Positions 37,932 to 47,426 of a stretch of DNA of 64,000 bases are shown one piece after another. The stretch covers positions 1,039,249 through 1,103,248 of the forward strand of contig NZ_JAGGPW010000004.1 in NCBI RefSeq assembly GCF_018613655.1, written 5' to 3'. Source of the stretch: Planococcus sp. ISL-109 (GTDB taxonomy: Bacteria > Bacillota > Bacilli > Bacillales_A > Planococcaceae). A program made the position numbers and the translations under genes. How positions within the stretch are numbered: the stretch's first letter is position 1; every line of letters starts with the position of its first letter. Under the pieces are notes generated by a model. The model saw only the letters and a list, made by a program, of their open reading frames with translations, searched no databases and was not told where the DNA came from.

Positions 37932-40258
37932 TGAGGGATTCACGAAAAAAATGGATGCAGCTTGCTGCAATCGGAATCATCATTATTCTCAGTTCCCTTA
38001 CCTATTCTATGATGTTTTATGGAATCAGCGGCATTGAAGAGCCGACTGAAAGTTACCTTGAAGACTATAACCAAGAGGATTTTTCTGTTGAAATGTTAAA
38101 TACGGTGACAGAACAGGAAGCTCAAGACCCAGAGATTGCCAATGTCCTCTCAGAAGGAAGCTTTTCATTAAGTGACATTAAGAAGACAGACACAGAGTTG
38201 TTCATGCGCCTCATGGACAACCGAATCAAAGCTTTTGAACAGCAAATCCCGGAAACGAATTTGGAACTGCGGCAATATAAAGTTGCCTATTTTGATTGGA
38301 ACGGCAATAGCCATACCGCTTTGATAGCCAAAGACGCAGAACAAATCAACCGGTCTTTTATCGAACAAGGACGAAAACCTTCAAACATCTCTGAGCTAGC
38401 CCTCAATAAAATCTATGCAGAAAAGAATAATATTGAAATCGGAAATTCCTTTGTCCTTGGAGGAGAGGAATACACAGTTACCGGCTTTGTACTGTTCCCT
38501 GACTATACCCTCCCCGTTTTTGATGACAGTTTTAATTTCGATGCAGCCCTAAAGCCATTGGTTTTGCTCTCGGATTCAGCATACGAGCAGCTCAATGCTC
38601 AGGAAAGATTCAGGCTAGCCGGAAGTACATTGGACGGTTCTGCCATAGACACTGCTTTCGATAAAGAACAACTCCCCTTCATCAACCAAATCCTTGCAAC
38701 CGAAAACACAACGCGCAGCGGTGCCATATACAGGAAGTTGGACGAAGGCAAAACCATGTCTCTTGGACTCAGTATCTTTATAGCGGCGATAGCGGTAATT
38801 ATCGTGTCGATCATGATTTTCAACCTGCTTCATGCAGAGCGCAGCCAGATTGGCATATTGAAAGCATTGGGCTATACCGGACGAAAATCGCTATTCCTTA
38901 CTTCTTCGCAATATCCGGGTTCGCTCTCATCATGCTGGCTATCGGCTATTTGTTGGGCTGGTTTGCTGCTGAACCGCTGAAAGACTTGTATATAGAGTTC
39001 TATCTTCTTCCGTCTGCCAGCATTGAACAAAGCTGGACCGTTTTCGCAACTTCCATCTTAGTCCCGCTGCTCTTTTTTTCGGCAGTTTCAGGTTTCATTA
39101 TCTATAGAACATTAAAAGAACCTGCCTTATCTCTTTTGAGCCCTCCCGTCCATCAATCGATCAATTGGTTGAGCCGGGCAGTAAGCCGGCTATTAGTCGG
39201 TGCTTCAGCCACTACTAAATTCAAATACCTCCAGGCGATCCGCAACGAGCAGCTTCTTGATTTTCTTCATCGGTATTATGTTTTCCACATCATTAATTTT
39301 CTTCGCCTTGATGTTAAACGGCACGATCGAAAGAATGACTACCGGCTATTTAGAGGAAGTGGATTACGAGTATGAAGCTTATTTGGATCCTACCCAGCCT
39401 CCTCCTGCTTTACAAGGCGGGGATGAGAAGTTCCTTTCCTATCCGTTCGCCGCATTCAATAACGAGGTCGTCGCTCTACAGGTGTTAGGGCCCGATAGCC
39501 GCCTGTATAAGCTTTTCGATGGAACCCGAACGGATATTACCGATAGCCTTGATACTGGCGTAATTATTAGTGTAAGGCTGCAAATTAAAGAAGAGATTGA
39601 AATCGGGGATACGCTCCATGTCGAAATAAATAACGAAGAAGTCGAATTTCTTGTCCAAGGAGTTGTTGATGAATATATTTCCGATAGGATTTATATGGAC
39701 CAGGAAACACTTAGCCGCCTTCTGACAGAAAATCGTTCTCCGGATCTTTATAATGGCATCTACGCCTTGGAGATGCCCTCCTCTGAAAGCTATCAATCAG
39801 TTCTTTCAAAACGTGGCATCATTCAACAATCCGAGTCATTACAGAGCTACTCGCGATTGATGTTTAATGTCATGATAGCGGGGTCTCTGATTATTGCCTC
39901 GAGCATCATGTTTGTCCTCACTTCTTTCACAGTCGAAAAGAATTATTACACCATTTCCCTGTTAAAGGTGATGGGCTACAGCCGGCGTGAAGTGAATGCC
40001 ATGATATTGAATAGTTATTTTGCCTACGCCCTAGTATCCTTTCTGCTTAGCATACCGATCGCGTTGTTCGTGATTCGCCGCATGCTCTTTATTTTTGCAC
40101 AAGATTATGGCATTGTGCTCCCGCTGGAGTTTGAGCCGGTCTTCGGATTGATTGCGCTGCTTCTCTTAATATTCATCTACTTTCTCAGCACCTATCTCAG
40201 CCGCCGGAAAATCGAGCGCATTTCGCTTCAGGAAGTGCTGAAAACATACGGGCAATGA
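37913..40258 (+). pseudogene. FtsX-like ABC permease, disrupted by two frameshifts
   Basis: One permease of about 780 residues is spread over three frames. Part 1 (37913 to ~38887) has an N-terminal helix, an extracellular domain and the first FtsX core ending at GILKALGYTGRK. Then a one-base loss in an A-run (38884-38887, AAAA where AAAAA restores IAIPYFFAISGFAL) shifts the frame. Part 2 (~38888 to ~39250) continues with transmembrane helices to KFKYLQAIRN. A net +1 shift at 39249-39252 leads to part 3 (to 40258), SSFLIFFIGIMF and the second FtsX core. Both breaks leave clean homology on either side. Real decay or sequencing error cannot be told apart here. Confidence 0.82.
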
Positions 40259-40310
40259 GAACAAACTCTTCGGCAGCAATACAAACTGAAATATTATTGT
40301 CCCTTTTATT

Positions 40311-40345
40311 AAAAAGAGCAGCAGGCTGAGGCCTGCTGCTCTTTT
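40311..40345. terminator. Bidirectional terminator between permease and dehydrogenase genes
   Basis: Perfect stem AAAAGAGCAGCAGGC/GCCTGCTGCTCTTTT with a 4-nt loop. Confidence 0.92.
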
Positions 40346-40348
40346 CTG

Positions 40349-41383
40349 CTACTTTTCTACCGGCCCTTCTATGACGATTTTTCCGATCGTCCGGCCTGAC
40401 ATCAATTTTCCGTAAGCTTCTTTTAAAGTCGCCGGACTTATCGGCGACATCGTTTCATTCAGCGTCGAGTGGATTTTTCCGCCGTCTGCCCAGTCTGCCA
40501 GTTCATTCAATAAATGATGCTGCTCGATCATATCCTCTGTCTGGAACATCGAGCGCGTATACATCAATTCATATACGAAAGTCACACTTTTTCCGAATAA
40601 AGCAGGAGCGAGCGGCTCGAAGGCCGGCAGGATCGAACAGATTTTTCCTTGAGGCAAAACCGCTTCCGCCATTCCTTTCATATGATCATCGACATTGGTC
40701 AGGCAAAAGATATATTCCACTCCGGTTATATCGAGTTCTTTCAATTGCGGCAATAACTCTTCATGGTGATTGATCGTATAGTGAGCGCCGTGTTCTTTTG
40801 CCCATTCGATCGTTTCAGGGCGCGACGCCGTACCGATGACCGTAAGTCCGGATAAACTTGCGATCTGTGTTGCAACCGAACCTACTCCCCCGGCCGCTCC
40901 GATGATCAGGATGTTCTTTCCAGCATTGTCTTTAGGGTTTCTGGAAACACCCAAGCGGACAAAAAGCGCTTCCATAGCCGTGAGTCCCGTTAGCGGTAAG
41001 GCCGCTGCATGGGCAAAGTCTAAAGTTTTCGGTTTCTTGCCGACGATGCGCTCATCCACGAGGTGATATTCACTATGACCGCCTGCCCTGACATTTGTTC
41101 CAGCGTAGAATACTTCATCCCCGGTTTTGAACAGTGAACAATCGCTGCCGGCAGAAACAACGACACCAGCGACGTCTCGCCCGACAATCGTCAAGGAATC
41201 ATCCTCCGGCTTTTTCGCATCGCGCGTTTTGTAATCTGTTGGATTCACCGATATCGCCCGGACTTCAACGAGAAGATCGTGTCCTTCCGGTACCGGTTTG
41301 TCCAATTCCACCGCTTCGAACTCAGGCGGTTCAGTTGTGGGTCCTGGCTTATAAAATCCAAGTGCTGTCATTTTTGAAGTCAA
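40349..41383 (-). CDS. Zinc-type alcohol dehydrogenase-like (MDR) oxidoreductase
   Basis: Medium-chain dehydrogenase/reductase of the quinone oxidoreductase-like group, 344 aa. The N-terminal GroES-like domain has AISVNPTDYKTRD and lacks the cysteine-rich structural zinc loop; the Rossmann motif is IGAAGGVGSVATQ (~residues 150-162). The start codon is TTG, supported by AAGGAAGG 10 nt upstream; an ATG four codons later has poor spacing. It lies 55 bp downstream of pyruvate oxidase on the same strand and may be cotranscribed. Substrate unknown. Confidence 0.87.
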   Translation of the reverse strand: MTSKMTALGFYKPGPTTEPPEFEAVELDKPVPEGHDLLVEVRAISVNPTDYKTRDAKKPEDDSLTIVGRDVAGVVVSAGSDCSLFKTGDEVFYAGTNVRAGGHSEYHLVDERIVGKKPKTLDFAHAAALPLTGLTAMEALFVRLGVSRNPKDNAGKNILIIGAAGGVGSVATQIASLSGLTVIGTASRPETIEWAKEHGAHYTINHHEELLPQLKELDITGVEYIFCLTNVDDHMKGMAEAVLPQGKICSILPAFEPLAPALFGKSVTFVYELMYTRSMFQTEDMIEQHHLLNELADWADGGKIHSTLNETMSPISPATLKEAYGKLMSGRTIGKIVIEGPVEK

Positions 41384-41438
41384 TAATTTTCGCCTTCCTT
41401 TCTACTGTGTAGATGGTGTGATGACTTTTCATTTTCTG

Positions 41439-43037
41439 CTATAAAATAGCGGATATGTCTTCCACATAGGCATCAATGACGACCGGCTGTTTGCCCGCTT
41501 TCGCTGTTGATAAGGCATCCTGCAATTCTACTCGGCTCTTCACGGTGTATCCCTGCCCGCCGCAGGCAATGGCGAAAGCGGCATAGTCGATATTGGCGAG
41601 ATCGACATTCGTCGGCTTATTGCCGGCTTTTTTCTGCTCATCTTCGATCAATTGAAGCTTCTGGTTATTGAAGATAACGATGATCATCGGCAACTCGTAT
41701 TTGACGGCGGTGACAAAATCCTGCATACCCATCGAAAATCCGCCGTCCCCGACAATGGCAATTGCCTGTTTTTCAGGATATGCGAGTTTCGCTGCAATCG
41801 CCCCCGGCAAGCCGCAGCCCATTGTGCCAAGCCAGGACGACAACACCAGCTTCTGCCCGGTCAGTTGCAAATATTTAGCCGTCCATATTGTGATGCTCCC
41901 GACATCAAGTGAGACGACAGCGTCTTGTTGCATGATTTTCTGGATTTCAGCTATTACTTGCTGCGGCTGAAGCATTTCCGTTTGCTTGTTGATATCCTCC
42001 TGCAATTGCTGATGCCAATCTGTTCTCTTATCTCTATACTCTTCTAAGAAACCGGCATCTTTTTCGCTCAAACGTTCTGACAGCCAAACGAGTGCCGGAC
42101 CGAGATCTCCGACAATGCCTACTGTCGCCGGGTAATACTTTCCGATGGTGCGCGGGTCGATATCAATTTGGATCGCCTGTGCTTTGTCGGGAAGATATTC
42201 ACGGTACGGATAAGCTGTACCTGCAAGTATAATAAGGTCCGCTTGCTTCATTGCTTGTTCAGCCGGTTCGGTCCCCAACTGTCCGAGCTGTCCTAAATTA
42301 TACGGATGAGTATCGGGTATCATCCCTTTTGCCGGAAGTGATGCGATGATAGGAGCTTTCAGCTTTTCAGAGAATGCCAACACATCTTCAGTCGCTCCTT
42401 GTGCACCTTTTCCTGCCAGGATGACCGGCTTTTTTGCGGTCTCTAGCAGCTTCAATGCTGCCATTAAATCTTCTTCCGCCGCCCTGATGTTCGGCTCGGT
42501 GTATTCTGGAGACGTCAGCATTTTTTCCCGTTTGATCTTCATGCTGAATAAATCATCAGATACAATGAGAACTGCCGGCCCTTTTTCTGCGTATGCCGCA
42601 CGAATCGCTTGATTCAGCATATCCGGCAATTGCTCTGCCGTTTGGACGCGCCGGTTATAGACTGAGACGTCCTCAAACATCGATTCCAATTTCAATTCCT
42701 GGAACACATCGGTTCCGACAGAAGTGCTTGTCACTTGTCCGACGATTGCCAGCACGGGCGTTTTATCTTTTTTCGCATCATACAAACCATTCTGTAGATG
42801 GATCGCACCAGGTCCGGCGATCGACAGGCAGACGCCGATGTGCCCGGTCAGCTTCGAATAAGCGGAAGCAGCAAGTGCTCCGGTTTCCTCGTGGCGTATC
42901 TGGATAAAGCGGATGTCAACTTTGCGTAGTTCCTCCATCAACTCGTTGATGGAATCACCCGGCATTCCGTAAATATGATCCACATTCCATTGTTTCAACA
43001 GCTCTACGACATGACTTCCTGCGGTACGGTCAAACAT
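41439..43037 (-). CDS. Pyruvate oxidase (ThDP/FAD-dependent)
   Basis: Acetolactate synthase-like enzyme that most likely oxidises pyruvate to acetate or acetyl phosphate, 532 aa. The ThDP motif GDGGFSMGMQDFVTAV...FNNQ (~residues 430-460), the N-terminal glutamate in RHEETGALAASAYSKL and AGPGAIHLQNGLYDAKKD are clear. The C-terminus lacks the long membrane-binding tail of E. coli PoxB. I chose the ATG at 43037 because GAGGA lies 6 nt upstream. Its product would feed the AcsA route at the start of the window. Acetolactate synthase is a less likely alternative. Confidence 0.83.
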   Translation of the reverse strand: MFDRTAGSHVVELLKQWNVDHIYGMPGDSINELMEELRKVDIRFIQIRHEETGALAASAYSKLTGHIGVCLSIAGPGAIHLQNGLYDAKKDKTPVLAIVGQVTSTSVGTDVFQELKLESMFEDVSVYNRRVQTAEQLPDMLNQAIRAAYAEKGPAVLIVSDDLFSMKIKREKMLTSPEYTEPNIRAAEEDLMAALKLLETAKKPVILAGKGAQGATEDVLAFSEKLKAPIIASLPAKGMIPDTHPYNLGQLGQLGTEPAEQAMKQADLIILAGTAYPYREYLPDKAQAIQIDIDPRTIGKYYPATVGIVGDLGPALVWLSERLSEKDAGFLEEYRDKRTDWHQQLQEDINKQTEMLQPQQVIAEIQKIMQQDAVVSLDVGSITIWTAKYLQLTGQKLVLSSWLGTMGCGLPGAIAAKLAYPEKQAIAIVGDGGFSMGMQDFVTAVKYELPMIIVIFNNQKLQLIEDEQKKAGNKPTNVDLANIDYAAFAIACGGQGYTVKSRVELQDALSTAKAGKQPVVIDAYVEDISAIL

Positions 43038-43119
43038 AAGCATTCCTCGCTTTCTAAGTTTCCGCTGTTCCATTTCTTTATCCCACCTGCATACCTCTAA
43101 ACCTCTTTAGCAAAACATA

Positions 43120-43158
43120 CAAAAAAGCAGTAGACTGTTTTGCCAGTCTACCGCTCTT
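43120..43158 (-). terminator. Terminator after the LLM oxidoreductase gene
   Basis: Stem AGCAGTAGACTG/CAGTCTACCGCT (one mismatch) with a 6-nt loop; it overlaps the stop codon at 43148 and is followed on the minus strand by TTTTTTG. Confidence 0.85.
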
Positions 43159-44170
43159 TTCCTGTATCTCTTTGTTTCATTTCTTCTGCAATCAACCGGA
43201 ACGTCGTCAGCTTGTCTTCAAAATCATATGCGGCCGAGACGATCATCACTTCGTCCGCTCCATAGTCGTGTCCCAATGTCTCTAATTGATCCACAACTTG
43301 TACAGGATCACCGACGACCATACGCCGGCGATTTTCCGCAACGAGCAGCTTTTCGAACTTAGAATATTCGTAGGCAATTGCCTGTTCCGGCGGCGGGGTA
43401 CCATCAGACGGCATGCCTTGAGCACCTATCGCAAGCGACAAGTCAAGAGAGGATGCGACGTATTCTGCCTGCTCTTTTGTTTCCTGGCAGACCGCGAAAA
43501 TTGCAAAGCCGACATACGGTTTATTCCCGTTATGAGAGATGAAGTTTTCCTTGTAGCGTTTCGCAAACGCCTGGCCGCCTTCGCCGTTGATGAAATGGGC
43601 GAACATATACGGCAGCCCTTTTTGTGAAGCCAACTGCGACGACCCTTCCCCTGAGCCGAGCATCCAAATCGGCGGCTCATGGGGCGGCACCGGTGTTGCT
43701 TTTAAGCCGTAATAATCATGCGTCTTCGGAATGCTGTTTTCCAAATACATGCGCAGTTCATCCAGCTGTTCAGGGAATCTCTCCACTTCCCGCATCCGGC
43801 CGTTCGACAAGGCGTATGATGCTCTCGGCATACCGCCCGGCGCCCTGCCGACACCTGCATCGATGCGTCCCGGGTACAGATTCTCCAATAAGTTGAAGTT
43901 CTCGGCCACTTTGAATGCCGAGTAATGCGGAAGCATAACGCCACCAGAACCGAGCCGGATCGAATCTGTCTGTGCGCCGATATGGCTGATCAGGATTTCA
44001 GGTGAAGAGCCTGCCAAAGTTTTCGCATCGTGATGTTCCGATACCCAAAAGCGGGTATAGCCCCATAGTTCTGCCTGCTGTGCCAAACGGACGGTGTCAG
44101 CAAGCGCTTCGCGCGCCGTCTGGCCTTGAGAAATCGGGGATTGGTCTAATATACTGAAGTGTAAAGACAT
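43148..44170 (-). CDS. LLM-class flavin-dependent oxidoreductase
   Basis: Luciferase-like monooxygenase family (YddN/YhbW group), 340 aa, F420- or FMN-linked in the family and FMN more likely here. Typical segments are SILDQSPISQGQTAREAL at the start, FWVSEHHDAKTLAGSSPEIL, GSGGVMLPHYSAFKVAE and DAGVGRAPGG. I chose the ATG at 44170 because AAAGGAG lies 8 nt upstream; an ATG two codons earlier is too close to it. Adjacent to the YtpA-like gene (31 bp gap). Substrate unknown. Confidence 0.9.
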   Translation of the reverse strand: MSLHFSILDQSPISQGQTAREALADTVRLAQQAELWGYTRFWVSEHHDAKTLAGSSPEILISHIGAQTDSIRLGSGGVMLPHYSAFKVAENFNLLENLYPGRIDAGVGRAPGGMPRASYALSNGRMREVERFPEQLDELRMYLENSIPKTHDYYGLKATPVPPHEPPIWMLGSGEGSSQLASQKGLPYMFAHFINGEGGQAFAKRYKENFISHNGNKPYVGFAIFAVCQETKEQAEYVASSLDLSLAIGAQGMPSDGTPPPEQAIAYEYSKFEKLLVAENRRRMVVGDPVQVVDQLETLGHDYGADEVMIVSAAYDFEDKLTTFRLIAEEMKQRDTGKER

Positions 44171-44201
44171 GTTCATCTCTCCTTTATTGTTCCAGTCGCT
44201 T

Positions 44202-44984
44202 TCAATCGGATTCGGCTACTGCCTGGGCAAAACAGAGGCTCATCTGAAATACTTCTTCCCGTTCCGGCTCCTGGAACAGGTCATGATAGCAAAACGGCCA
44301 TTCTTTAAAATGGAATTCCGCTAACGTCTGCGTAGACAGCCAATCGCGGCTAAGTTTTGTTTTGGTGATCAAATCGCGCTGTCCCAAGTTGAGCATCACT
44401 GGGACATCTGGAATTTGCGTTTTGCCTGCCTGCTCCATATAGCTCTGCAATTCTTTCCACCAAGCCGGCGTGCTGAGTGAGTAGATCGCTTCACCCGCCT
44501 TAGCTTGCCCATCTTGAAACTTACGCCGCGTCAAATGGCGCAGCTCAATGCCATGGTCGACTTTGCGCTTTCCTCCAAGCTTGCTTATTCCGGACAGCGG
44601 GAATGATTGCTTCGCTGGAAATTTCTTCAATTCAAACCACGGAGATGTGAGAATCACTGCTGACACCGGGTGGCGGTTGGCAGAAAGTGCATGGATGGCG
44701 ACAATTGCACCTAAGCCATGGCCAATCAATACAATTGGCAGCACATTTTCAGCAGCCAGCCGGAGCAACTCCGCAGCCGCTTTGTCGTACTCGAAAAAAT
44801 GTTCCCGGTGCACCCCGTCCTCTGAAGCCTGTATGCCGTGTCCCGGCAGATCCCCCATATAGACGTGAAACCCGTTCGTGCGCCATTTCTCGATTTGCCA
44901 TGCATAGCGCCGATGCTCTTCGTAAGCATTATGAATCAGCACCACAACACCTTTTGCCTCTCCTTCTGCCAGCCATTTCCACAT
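44202..44984 (-). CDS. ytpA: YtpA-like alpha/beta hydrolase lacking the nucleophilic serine
   Basis: Positional and sequence homologue of B. subtilis YtpA (phospholipase involved in bacilysocin synthesis), 260 aa. Where YtpA has GHSMGG, this protein has GHGLGA: residue 90 is Gly (codon at 44715-44717), one base from a Ser codon. The oxyanion HG near residue 18 is also changed to HN. The acid (GQRDLITKT) and histidine (YHDLFQEPERE) positions remain. It is therefore probably inactive as a serine hydrolase, or has a different role. AAAGGAGG lies 7 nt before the ATG. Confidence 0.82.
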   Translation of the reverse strand: MWKWLAEGEAKGVVVLIHNAYEEHRRYAWQIEKWRTNGFHVYMGDLPGHGIQASEDGVHREHFFEYDKAAAELLRLAAENVLPIVLIGHGLGAIVAIHALSANRHPVSAVILTSPWFELKKFPAKQSFPLSGISKLGGKRKVDHGIELRHLTRRKFQDGQAKAGEAIYSLSTPAWWKELQSYMEQAGKTQIPDVPVMLNLGQRDLITKTKLSRDWLSTQTLAEFHFKEWPFCYHDLFQEPEREEVFQMSLCFAQAVAESD

Positions 44985-45083
44985 ATCCGCGCCTCCTTTA
45001 TAAAGCTTGTTCGATTGACCTTTTCGTTTGTTTTGATACGATTAGAACTAACTACATCTTATCAATGATAAAGGAGCTTTGCC

Positions 45084-45593
45084 ATGATCTATCCATATAA
45101 AGACAAATCACCAAAAATTGACAATTCGGCATTCATTGCAGACTTTGTGACCGTTACGGGAGACGTCACCATTGGCGCAAATTCCTCTGTTTGGTTCAAT
45201 ACGGTCATCCGCGGCGACGTCGCGGCGACTATCATCGGGGAAAATACCAATATCCAGGATTTGTCTATGCTCCACCAAAGCCCGGACAACCCGCTCATTT
45301 TAGAAGATAATGTGACAATCGGCCATCAAGTGACGCTTCATAGCTGCACAGTCCGCAAAGGCGCACTCGTCGGCATGGGCTCTGTCATCCTGGACGGTGC
45401 TGAAATTGGCGAAGGCGCATTTATCGGTGCCGGGAGCCTAGTCGCTCAAGGCAAAAAAATCCCGCCCGGCACATTAGCATTCGGCCGTCCCGCAAAAGTC
45501 GTCCGGGAATTGAACGATGACGATAGAAAGGACATGGAGCGCATCACTCGGGAATACGCTGAAAAAGCCGCTTATTATAAATCGCTTCAATAA
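45084..45593 (+). CDS. ytoA: Gamma-class carbonic anhydrase-like protein YtoA
   Basis: Left-handed beta-helix hexapeptide-repeat protein, 169 aa, of the gamma carbonic anhydrase family. Zinc-ligand histidines are at residues 64 (MLHQS), 81 (IGHQV) and 86 (TLHSC). Repeats run through residues ~15-130 and a helix closes the C-terminus. AAAGGAG lies 7 nt before the ATG. Divergent from the ytpA-like gene and convergent with metK. Enzymatic activity in such bacterial homologues is often unproven. Confidence 0.92.
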   Translation: MIYPYKDKSPKIDNSAFIADFVTVTGDVTIGANSSVWFNTVIRGDVAATIIGENTNIQDLSMLHQSPDNPLILEDNVTIGHQVTLHSCTVRKGALVGMGSVILDGAEIGEGAFIGAGSLVAQGKKIPPGTLAFGRPAKVVRELNDDDRKDMERITREYAEKAAYYKSLQ

Positions 45594-45632
45594 CAAAAAG
45601 CAGACGGAGAAATTTCTCCGCCTGCTTTTTGT
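45594..45632. terminator. Bidirectional terminator between ytoA and metK
   Basis: Stem CAAAAAGCAGACGGAGAAA with TTTCTCCGCCTGCTTTTTG (one mismatch, the two arms nearly contiguous), A- and T-runs on both sides. Confidence 0.9.
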
Positions 45633-45677
45633 GCTGCATTTCAGGAAGCTTACACTCCCACTGATTGAAGTCGCTGT

Positions 45678-46874
45678 TTACGCGTTCGCTTGTGCTTTCA
45701 AAGCTTCCACTTTATCGGTCCGTTCCCACGGAAGGTCGACATCCGTGCGGCCGAAATGGCCATACGCTGCAGTCTGCTTGTAGATCGGACGGCGCAGGTC
45801 GAGCATTTTGATGATGCCTGCTGGGCGCAAATCAAAGTTGGCGCGCACAAGCTCGATCAATTTGTCTTCGCTTACAGTGCCAGTCCCGAACGTATCGATA
45901 GCAATCGACACCGGGTGTGCGACACCGATCGCATACGCCAGCTGCACTTCACATTTATCTGCAAGGCCTGCAGCGACAATGTTTTTCGCAACATAGCGTG
46001 CGGCGTATGCACCAGAACGGTCCACTTTAGTCGCATCTTTGCCCGAAAAAGCACCGCCGCCGTGGCGCGCGTAACCGCCGTAAGTATCTACAATGATTTT
46101 GCGGCCAGTCAAGCCAGCATCCCCTTGAGGTCCGCCGATAACAAAACGGCCTGTCGGGTTGATGAAGTATTTTGTTTCGTCGTCGATCAAGTGAGCCGGT
46201 ACGACTGCGTTGATGACATATTCTTTAATATTGCGCTGAATCTGCTCAAGTGTCACTTCTGGGTGATGCTGAGTGGAGATGACGATGGTGTCCACGCGAA
46301 CCGGTTTATTATTTTCATCATATTCGATCGTCACTTGTGTTTTACCGTCCGGACGCAAATATGGAAGGATCTCTTCTTTGCGCACTTCTGCAAGACGGCG
46401 AGCCAATTTATGCGCCAAGCTGATCGGCAATGGCATCAATTCTTCTGTCTCGTTGGATGCATAGCCGAACATCAGACCTTGGTCTCCTGCTCCGATTTCA
46501 TCTAATTCTTTATCTGTCATTTGGCCTTCACGAGCTTCAAGGGCAACGTTGACCCCGGCTGCGATATCCGGAGACTGCTCATCAATCGCTGTCAAAACAG
46601 CGCTTGTTTCAGAGTCGAAGCCGTATTTCGCACGTGTATAGCCGATATCTTTAACTGTCTGGCGCACTACTTTCGGGATGTCGACATACGTAGATGTCGT
46701 AATTTCCCCCGCAACCAGCACCAAACCTGTTGTTACTGTAGTTTCGCATGCAACCCGTGCGTTCGGGTCTGCTGCTAAGATTGCATCAAGGATGGCATCC
46801 GAAATTTGGTCACAGATCTTATCCGGATGTCCTTCTGTTACTGATTCTGATGTGAATAATCGACGGTTTGTCAA
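45678..46874 (-). CDS. metK: S-adenosylmethionine synthetase
   Basis: Makes SAM from methionine and ATP in the cytoplasm, 398 aa. Signatures include [20 protein letters not shown] at the start, [12 protein letters not shown] (~residues 118-129) and [19 protein letters not shown]. The start codon is TTG, fixed by AAGGAGG 8 nt upstream and by the family N-terminus; the in-frame extension upstream lies in the leader. Regulated by the SAM-I riboswitch in its long 5' region. Confidence 0.96.
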   Translation of the reverse strand: MTNRRLFTSESVTEGHPDKICDQISDAILDAILAADPNARVACETTVTTGLVLVAGEITTSTYVDIPKVVRQTVKDIGYTRAKYGFDSETSAVLTAIDEQSPDIAAGVNVALEAREGQMTDKELDEIGAGDQGLMFGYASNETEELMPLPISLAHKLARRLAEVRKEEILPYLRPDGKTQVTIEYDENNKPVRVDTIVISTQHHPEVTLEQIQRNIKEYVINAVVPAHLIDDETKYFINPTGRFVIGGPQGDAGLTGRKIIVDTYGGYARHGGGAFSGKDATKVDRSGAYAARYVAKNIVAAGLADKCEVQLAYAIGVAHPVSIAIDTFGTGTVSEDKLIELVRANFDLRPAGIIKMLDLRRPIYKQTAAYGHFGRTDVDLPWERTDKVEALKAQANA

Positions 46875-47015
46875 AAAATGTTCCTCCTTATATCCTGCGA
46901 GATTGCTCTCGAAATTGATACGGTACTCGTTTTCCCATGTCAAGTCCGTTCCAGTCGAACTGGATTGAACTTCAAGCCGTTGTGGCCTTTCACACGAGGA
47001 TTAAGGGCAATTTCA

Positions 47016-47190
47016 TAAAAAAATCCCTTCGCTCATAAATAAATGAGGAAAGGAGAAATCATCATAAGCACCTTTCACTCTTATCGTCCAAGGTTGAGTT
47101 CCTTGCTTCAGGTTTGGCACCTTCTCTGCAAATGCAGCAGGTTGCCGGGTTTCATAGGGCCTGTCCCCTCCACCAGCTCGGAATAAGAGT
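47016..47190 (-). promoter_or_regulatory. SAM-I (S-box) riboswitch of metK
   Basis: The aptamer spans plus-strand 47077-47190; on the minus strand it begins with CTCTTATTCCGAG and contains the core GAGGGGACAGGCCCTATGAA, then CCCGGCAACC and AGGTGCCAA, closing with GATAAGAG. An expression platform follows (47016-47053): a CCTTTCCTCAT/ATGAGCGAAGG hairpin and a run of seven T. SAM binding should cause termination. About 140 nt separate the terminator from the metK start. Confidence 0.95.
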
Positions 47191-47207
47191 ATCCGTACAA
47201 TTTTCCA

Positions 47208-47236
47208 TCATACGGAATGCGTCAACCGCTGTCAAC
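47208..47236 (-). promoter_or_regulatory. Predicted sigma-A promoter of metK
   Basis: On the minus strand a perfect TTGACA (47231-47236), a 17-bp spacer and TATGAT (47208-47213), placing the start a few bases before the riboswitch. Confidence 0.8.
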
Positions 47237-47336
47237 GGTTTTAGCGGAAACACTTGCCCGATTTTTGTGCGCATCCGGCTTTATACTATAAAATATGCAT
47301 AATTCATGAACATTGAAAGATTTATGGTTATTAGTA

Positions 47337-47364
47337 TAGACTAATCATGCCAATGTGTTATACT
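47337..47364 (+). promoter_or_regulatory. pckA promoter with predicted CcpN operator
   Basis: TAGACT (47337-47342), a 16-bp spacer and TATACT (47359-47364). The 11 bases 47354-47364, TGTGTTATACT, fit the CcpN consensus TRTGHYATAYW exactly and cover the -10 box. A palindrome ATTAGT-ATAG-ACTAAT (47330-47345) covers the -35. In B. subtilis CcpN represses pckA and gapB on glycolytic carbon sources. Whether this genome has ccpN is not visible here. Confidence 0.55.
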
Positions 47365-47426
47365 AATGTTCGAATATACATCTTCCCCATTCACTTGGGA
47401 ATAAACGAAAAGGAAGGTACATATAT

